Source of the DNA: Closterium sp. Naga37s-1
Lineage: Eukaryota; Streptophyta; Zygnematophyceae; Desmidiales; Closteriaceae
Reading direction: 5' to 3'
Length of the DNA stretch: 64,000 nt
Assembly: GCA_947471745.1 (NCBI GenBank)
Contig: CANJKZ010001112.1
Coordinates: 248,001 to 312,000 of the forward strand
Both the position numbers and the translations under genes were made by a program. Shown here piece after piece: positions 59,331-64,000 of the stretch. A model generated the notes under the pieces. That model searched no databases. It was not told the DNA's origin and saw only the letters and a list, made by a program, of their open reading frames with translations. Position 1 is the first letter of the stretch, and each line of letters starts with the position of its first letter.

Positions 59331-59732
59331 TTGGCGATTTACAGGAAGATGCGCGACAAAAATAATCAAATTCTAGGTGCTGGTCGACTTACTGCGAGTC
59401 GAGTTGACTGTAAAATTGACGAGCGCAAATTCTGTAGGTCGCGCAAATTCTGTAGGTCGAAATTCACGTTCGATCTCGGCCGTTGAGAAAATAAACGATC
59501 CGACGCTCCAAATTCCAACCTTTTTGGACGAAATTCTCTGGGCCGTTGAGATGAAACTCGATCGAACGGTCAAAACTCCATCCTTTTCACCAATAAATCT
59601 GAGGCAGTTCGAAAACAAAATCGAGCTGACTTGCGCGGAACTGGTTTTACATACCCGTATCGGCGCTTTCGTCGTCGCCCCCGCGGTTTTTAAAGGCCGG
59701 AACTAAGCGGTTGAAGACCTCGCGTGTAAACC

Positions 59733-59748
59733 CGCTCTGATTACCAAG
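59733..59748 (-). other. Primer-binding site of the gypsy element
   Basis: On the minus strand, TTGGTAATCAGAGCGG follows the 5' LTR. It resembles the initiator-Met-tRNA site TGGTATCAGAGC with one inserted A. Confidence 0.65.
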
Positions 59749-60083
59749 TGTGAGGATCTGGTACAGGAAACATAAATCTATTCAATCCTTCACCTGGGTA
59801 CAAGACAAGGCTATATATAGGCTCGACACAAAGGCAGTAACCTGGGTGTTACTAGAAGGTTCCGCGGGCCGCGAAGCGTCCCGAACGGGTCCTTTCCGAA
59901 TTCGGTAGAAGGCAATTCGGTGGCAACCGAAAAGCCTAGAATTCGGTGCACTCAGCCTAGTTCGGTGCTATAACTATAATAACTAGTAAAAGCAACGAAC
60001 CTAGGAAATCAAGCAAAAGCAAGCAATGCAAAATAAAGTCCAGGCAAGCTAGCAAAGCCAGCATAAGCCGTCGTACTCTCACA
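59749..60083 (-). repeat. 5' LTR of the gypsy element
   Basis: 335 bp, partner of 55568-55929, shorter by a deletion of about 25 bp between AATAAAG direct repeats. Confidence 0.9.
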
Positions 60084-60088
60084 TCATC

Positions 60089-60147
60089 AGCGTTTCTGTA
60101 CTGTTCTACGCCTTGTGCCCACTTGGCCTCACTTGCTCACTTCTTGA
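60089..60147 (+). pseudogene. Copia B pol C-terminus after the gypsy insertion
   Basis: Joined to 55567 across the insertion, the frame reads on through QRFCTVLRLVPTWPHLLTS to TGA, matching the copia A end QRFCTQLGLVPVLPHLLSS. Sequence from 60148 to 60376 is copia B 3' non-coding DNA with a GCCTATGGGGGTG purine tract next to the LTR. Confidence 0.85.
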
Positions 60148-60403
60148 CTTTGCTTGTACTGTGATCTCTATATATATACCTGCATGCTTACACTTGCTAG
60201 GTTGTGATCACTGTATTGCTTGTTCTCCTTTATATAACTCTGCATGTGAACTGGCCTTGTGGCCATTTGCTTGTGCTCAGAATGCGTGGTGACGTCGTGA
60301 TCCACCCTGAGCTTGCTTTGCTTTTCTTGACTGGTCTTGTGACCTCTTGTTCTCCCCCACTTTGCCTATGGGGGTGTGTCAAACTCATATGCTATAGCCT
60401 GTC

Positions 60404-60930
60404 CAGGCCCTCAGATTGGTTTCAGGGCATGCTGATGGATCAGCGTGCCCTGCCCAACGTCGTGACCAAATCAGCGTTGGGGGTTTAGTTTATGCTGATT
60501 TTGTCAGGGTGAAATTTCATGGCTCACTGAATCATTAGCCTAGTAGAACAAATTGAGCTCTGTGGCCAGCACTACTGGCATAGCTGTCTTAGGTTCGCCT
60601 TGTTACCGGAAAAATCACGGGTTCGATTCCCGTGTGTGAGAAGTATACTATCGTCTGGCGGGGCTATTGGGCCTAAAGCAGAATGAACGCGAACCCTATT
60701 TCCTGTATCCAAGGCATTTTGGTTAGTCCAAATCAGTGTAACTCGGTACACTATACTGATACTTCAGTGTAACTGGTACACATATACACTAATTCGTCAG
60801 GGTAGTCCTATACGTTAAACTGAAAAATCAGTGCAAACTTAAAGGAGATACTGAAATTTCAGGGAAAACGAAAATCACAGCTACAAAATCAGCCTAATCA
60901 GCGTGTTTTACGCTGATATCTGAGGGCCTG
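60404..60930. mobile_element. hAT-like MITE in the copia B LTR (527 bp)
   Basis: Perfect 13-bp terminal inverted repeats CAGGCCCTCAGAT / ATCTGAGGGCCTG. The interior is rich in CTGATT/AATCAG and CAGTGTAACT motifs. Sequence and TIRs resemble hAT ends elsewhere in the window (12719, 12915 and 7318-7376). The expected 8-bp target duplication is absent, and about 12 bp of target are missing instead. Confidence 0.7.
60583..60640 (+). pseudogene. tRNA-like segment inside the MITE
   Basis: TGGCATAGCTGT resembles a tRNA A box. About 35 nt later GGTTCGATTCC is a perfect B box within an intact T-arm (ACGGG TTCGATT CCCGT). No acceptor stem partner or anticodon arm can be folded convincingly, so this is a tRNA- or SINE-derived fragment with a potential Pol III promoter. 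Confidence 0.5.
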
Positions 60931-61026
60931 GGGTAGTTCATATGGGGTACAACACATTTAGGGTTTCATACTTGTACCCACATTGCTGCTAGTTTCATCA
61001 TTCCTCGTTCTATCTTTCACAATCAT

Positions 61027-62980
61027 GGTCCTCTAATTTGCATATTTACTACTTTAATAGTGCGTTTATGGTTGACAATATGTTTATATATATAGAAAGG
61101 CGACCTTAAGTCTCTAACATAACATATATGGTATTGAGTTTGCTTCCAACATGGCTATGTGACGTAATGTTGTATGTGTGATCACCTTCGCCGAAACTCT
61201 CCGATCTGTTTGGATTTGCGGCGACTGTTCATATCCACCGCACTAGATTTCAGGTGCGGGTTTCGACAGCAGCCTTGCCGCTGGCCATTCATCTCATGAA
61301 AATGGCAGCCCCCAACACCTCCCCCTCGCCCAACCCCAGCAACTCCAACCCTAGAGATTTCACTACCCCCCTCGTTTTCCACCAACAGACCCACCCACAA
61401 TGACCCTACTCAACTACAGTACCATAGCTATCGATCACAGCAGCCTTTGGCTGAAACTCGACCATAGAATGCTCACCGCCTTTTTCTGTAGCCACGAACG
61501 GCTGAATTGGCGAAGGTGCTTCATGTTTGGCATATACACGATCAGCGACAAGAGGGCGATAATGGAGGTATATGATCACTGATCTACCCGATGAAGTTCT
61601 CATTTCGAATCGACGTCTCGAGCGCGCGTGCTTGCACTATTTCCCACCAGATAGCCCCTCGCCTTGTTTTCTACGAATGCTGCCGATAAGGCGAGCTTAT
61701 CGGCCCCGTTCGCCACGCCCTTTGTGGGCCGAAGAAGGGATGGGGAGGGGATCTCGATGCCCCCATGCACCTTCGTGAGGGGCTCAAAATCAGGGTTTAG
61801 GGACGGGCAGCGTCCCAAAATCTTGTCGAGCCTGACGAACCCCTCCGAACCTCGGAGGGCTCCGTGCCCTGGCGAACACCCACCTTTTTGGTTGGGGCGG
61901 GGGTTCGCGAATGCGCAGCGCAATTTCCTGCTCTGCCAGCTGAGAACCCCATCCCCTCTCTCGTCTATCCCTCTTGCATACCACGCTGGAAGGTGTTTTG
62001 CGATGGGATGGACGAGTGATTTGCCCGTAGGAGGAAGGAGGGAGGGAGGTGCGCAAACCCCTCGTCCCCCTACCAGATCCCATGGCGAAATTTTAGTCTG
62101 GGAAGAGCCCCCGGACGTAATTAGCAACTTCCAATGCACCTTCTGGATCCCCTCGCCCATCCCTCGCCCCTCGCGTTCACGTGGTCGTGGCGAACAGGGC
62201 CATCATGTGGCATGTGGTCATCTGTGAAAATATAGATCCACCGCCTTTTCTGTCTTACGAGCCAACGATCTTCGAAGGAGCTAGCTGTTAGACGCACGAT
62301 CATCTAGTACTAGTAGAAGGTGGCTATACTATCGTTGATATGAAGTTCTCATTTCGAGTGACGGTTCGAGCGCGCGTGCTTGCACAATCTCCCACCAACG
62401 TTAGCCTCTCGTGTTTTTCTACGAATGCTGCCGATAGGACGAGCAGATCACGTGGCATGGTTACGTGTCTCCAGCTGGCATCATGTGTCTTCCGTGTCAT
62501 CCTCAAGCAGCCGATTCCCACGTCTCCAGCAAAGTGGACGACGCATCACCAACGACATCTGCTATGGTCATGCAATAGCATCTGATCGAATGGTTTGAAC
62601 GAGATAGTAGCTTCTCGAAGAATAACTCCTGGGCCACATGTACGATGACGCCGCACTTGCGGTCTTGCGGGAATCTGGTTGGGTCTTCAAACTCATACGT
62701 CGGCTGAGAAAGGAGATGTGGAAATACGACTTTCACCCCCGTCATTTTTGCATTCGTTAGCATTCCTACCTAGCGCCCGTCGTATCTGTGAGCCTCTACT
62801 ACTAAACTTGAGCGTCTCAATCACTCCCGAAATACTGTTACGCGAGGTGGCTGGCATTCTGTCATTTCTCCTTCCCAACCCTAACACGGGTCACGACTTC
62901 GCAGACGTTGTGTTCCACCGAGCTCCCAGCACGCTTCCCCGGAGTTCGAAGTTCTAGTTAGGTGCAGCACTCTTGAGATA
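61027..62980. other. Duplicated Q-family upstream DNA
   Basis: No gene is supported. A block at about 61588-61696 (GAAGTTCTCATTTCGA, GAGCGCGCGTGCTTGCAC, CTACGAATGCTGCCGATA) recurs at 62338-62446 and corresponds to 11015-11110 upstream of Q1. The roughly 500 bp between the two copies are a GC-rich insertion of unknown nature, open in several frames. Confidence 0.5.
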
Positions 62981-63841
62981 ATGGCGCCACGTAGTCCCTG
63001 GGCGAAGGAGTTGGTGAGAGAGCACGCGTCAAGAGACCTCGTGTCAAGAGTCCCAACCATGAAACGGATGCGCGGTGACAAGCATGCTGACTGCCATAGT
63101 GACGGTGTTGCCTGCAGCAACGCTCGTCGCCAGCGCAGGATGCTTTTCAGGGCGTGTGCTTCAACTCCTGCAGCAGCAGCAGAACCCATGGCGACCATGC
63201 CTGCAGCATCCAGCGACAAGTTGGAAAGAAACGCTGCTGAAGTGGCCGGCACAGCAATCACGCAACGGCAAGGAGGTCCTATGATGCAAGGAGCTGTCAC
63301 TAGGAGCGACCCAGGAGAACGCAGCATGCGACTAAGCTGGGCCGACTACGTTCGGAGCAAGGAGAGTCAGGGAATAACTGTGCTCTCTGGCAAGCCGCCT
63401 CAATCCTGTGCTGCACCTGACTGCTCGGCTGAAGCTCGTAGTGACTACAGGGCCATGTGGGTGGAACAATGTGCGACTGAGCTCATGGAGCAATGTGAAG
63501 GCAAGCTATTGGAGGGACGGGAGAGCTTTGAGAAGCCACCTTGTACCCGAGTCGTCATCCCTGACCTCAACTTACCTGCATGTGAAGATCCTGGCTTGCC
63601 AGCACACTGCCAGGGTGTCGAATTCACGCAAGGAGAACATTCTTCTAGTGCCAAGCTCACCTATCGTACCCCTGGAGTAAGTATAGCTGAATCTAGAGGC
63701 ACTGAGATGCGTGAGTTGAGCTTGAATAGCCCTGGGTGGAAGCAGCAGCAGCAGCAGCAGCAGCAGAAGAAGAAGCAGGAGGAGGAGCTACAACTGAAGC
63801 AAAAGCATGTGGGTTGTGAAGGTCTTGAGTGCAGCATGTGA
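62981..63841 (+). CDS. Gene Q2, paralogue of Q1 (286 aa)
   Basis: Starts MAPRSPWAKELVREHAS with upstream sequence shared with Q1. Conserved with Q1: MKRMRGD-type basic segment, FRACASTPAA, SSDKLERNAAEVA, LSWADYVRSKESQGITVLSGKP, VEQCATELMEQCEGKLLEG, RVVIPDLNLPAC (EAR-like DLNLP), then a short Gln/Lys/Glu tract. It stops at TGA (63839-63841). In the next frame downstream (63849-63905) ERRRMLIREINMYRER matches the post-poly-Gln tail of Q1. A frameshift has thus cut off the ancestral C-terminus, as the TAG did in Q1. No enzyme or DNA-binding domain recognised; nuclear localisation is plausible from the basic segment. Confidence 0.68.
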   Translation: MAPRSPWAKELVREHASRDLVSRVPTMKRMRGDKHADCHSDGVACSNARRQRRMLFRACASTPAAAAEPMATMPAASSDKLERNAAEVAGTAITQRQGGPMMQGAVTRSDPGERSMRLSWADYVRSKESQGITVLSGKPPQSCAAPDCSAEARSDYRAMWVEQCATELMEQCEGKLLEGRESFEKPPCTRVVIPDLNLPACEDPGLPAHCQGVEFTQGEHSSSAKLTYRTPGVSIAESRGTEMRELSLNSPGWKQQQQQQQQKKKQEEELQLKQKHVGCEGLECSM

Positions 63842-64000
63842 GGAGTTAGAGAGAAGACGAATGCTGATAAGAGAAATAAATATGTACAGGGAAAGGACGA
63901 ATTGACAGATTTAGCTGAGCTTGCATATGCAGCAATATTGCATTGGTTCAGGCTCACTCCTTTGTATAGCTTCTCTATGTCTAGTGCTTTTGCTTCTAAG
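63842..64000 (+). other. Q2 3' region with frameshifted C-terminal relic
   Basis: Contains the out-of-frame ERRRMLIREINMYRER relic, then AT-richer sequence to the window edge. Confidence 0.55.

Larger units (their letters stand above)
55568..60083 (-). mobile_element. Ty3/gypsy chromovirus element, internally deleted
   Basis: A 4.5-kb LTR element on the minus strand, flanked by the duplicated TCATC (55563-55567 and 60084-60088), inserted in copia B pol. LTRs are 55568-55929 and 59749-60083. It carries gag-protease and an integrase with chromodomain, but the RT core and RNase H are deleted, so it depends on other elements. Confidence 0.92.
49143..61021 (+). mobile_element. Copia element B, damaged, carrying nested insertions
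   Basis: A Ty1/copia element on the plus strand, flanked by the 5-bp duplication ATCAT (49138-49142 and 61022-61026). Without its insertions it would be about 6.8 kb. It lacks most of gag and has a stop and a frameshift. It carries a Ty3/gypsy element (55568-60083) near the pol end and a hAT-like MITE (60404-60930) in its 3' LTR. Confidence 0.93.
60377..61021 (+). repeat. 3' LTR of copia B, split by a MITE
   Basis: LTR sequence at 60377-60403 and 60931-61021 matches the 5' LTR closely on both sides of the insertion. About 12 bp of LTR (GTAGGCTGTAGT in the 5' LTR) are missing at the insertion point. Confidence 0.88.

Noticed and set aside
61572..61660. F-box start (ITDLPDEVLI) upstream of Q2
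   Set aside because: The resemblance lasts ten residues, and the homologous blocks at 62335 and 11015 break the motif. No further F-box residues follow.

Overview
The window looks like nuclear DNA of a green-lineage eukaryote, most likely a streptophyte (charophyte alga or bryophyte grade). Three things point there. Two LTR retrotransposons carry initiator-Met-tRNA-type primer sites (TGG-TTCAGAGC forms) and short LTRs with an AAACCCTA telo-box. The hAT transposases have GT-AG introns. One single-copy-like gene has a classical TATA box. Species cannot be named from sequence alone. Transposable elements fill roughly three quarters of the window, often nested. Only two small host gene families are visible.

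Layout. (1) 1-5,100: a 2.8-kb non-autonomous element with 23-bp terminal inverted repeats starting at TTAA, plus two short relatives. (2) 5,181-9,455: two convergent paralogues of an unrecognised Ser/Arg/Gln-rich protein (family P) facing each other across a 430-bp inverted repeat; a third, dead copy lies at 47.5-48.6 kb. (3) 10.6-12.7 kb: a small MITE and gene Q1 of a second unrecognised family with a DLNLP motif and a CAG37 tract; its paralogue Q2 is at 63.0-63.8 kb. (4) 12.7-18.0 kb: two head-to-head hAT transposase genes, one with clear introns and one dead. (5) 18.37-19.06 kb: start of a copia element. It is interrupted by (6) 19.06-39.13 kb: a 20-kb array of non-LTR retrotransposons (E1, E1b, E2, E3, E4), all on the minus strand and separated by pure (TC)n tracts. 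(7) 39.1-47.5 kb: a copia gag relic split by an intact copia element (A) with identical 135-bp LTRs and a 5-bp target duplication. (8) 49.1-61.0 kb: a second, damaged copia element (B) carrying a nested Ty3/gypsy chromovirus and a hAT-like MITE. (9) 61.0-64.0 kb: duplicated flank of Q1 and gene Q2.

The most interesting item is the E family. Its reverse transcriptase has a CCHC-type finger and a restriction-like endonuclease motif C-terminally, and lies on the minus strand. In E1, E3 and the divergent E4, a second long protein is encoded on the opposite (plus) strand, beginning about 15 bp from the upstream edge of the RT-coding zone. Hand comparison of E1 and E3 shows third-codon-position bias on the plus strand in this zone and on the minus strand in the neighbouring RT zone. 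The element therefore appears ambisense. It also appears to insert into (GA)n/(TC)n microsatellites, to carry tandem 5' leader monomers, and to have a conserved GC-rich double hairpin. I know of no described family combining these traits, but I could not search databases.

Many elements carry in-frame stops of CAG-to-TAG or CGA-to-TGA type, as expected of cytosine-methylated, silenced DNA. Copia A is the only element that looks fully intact.
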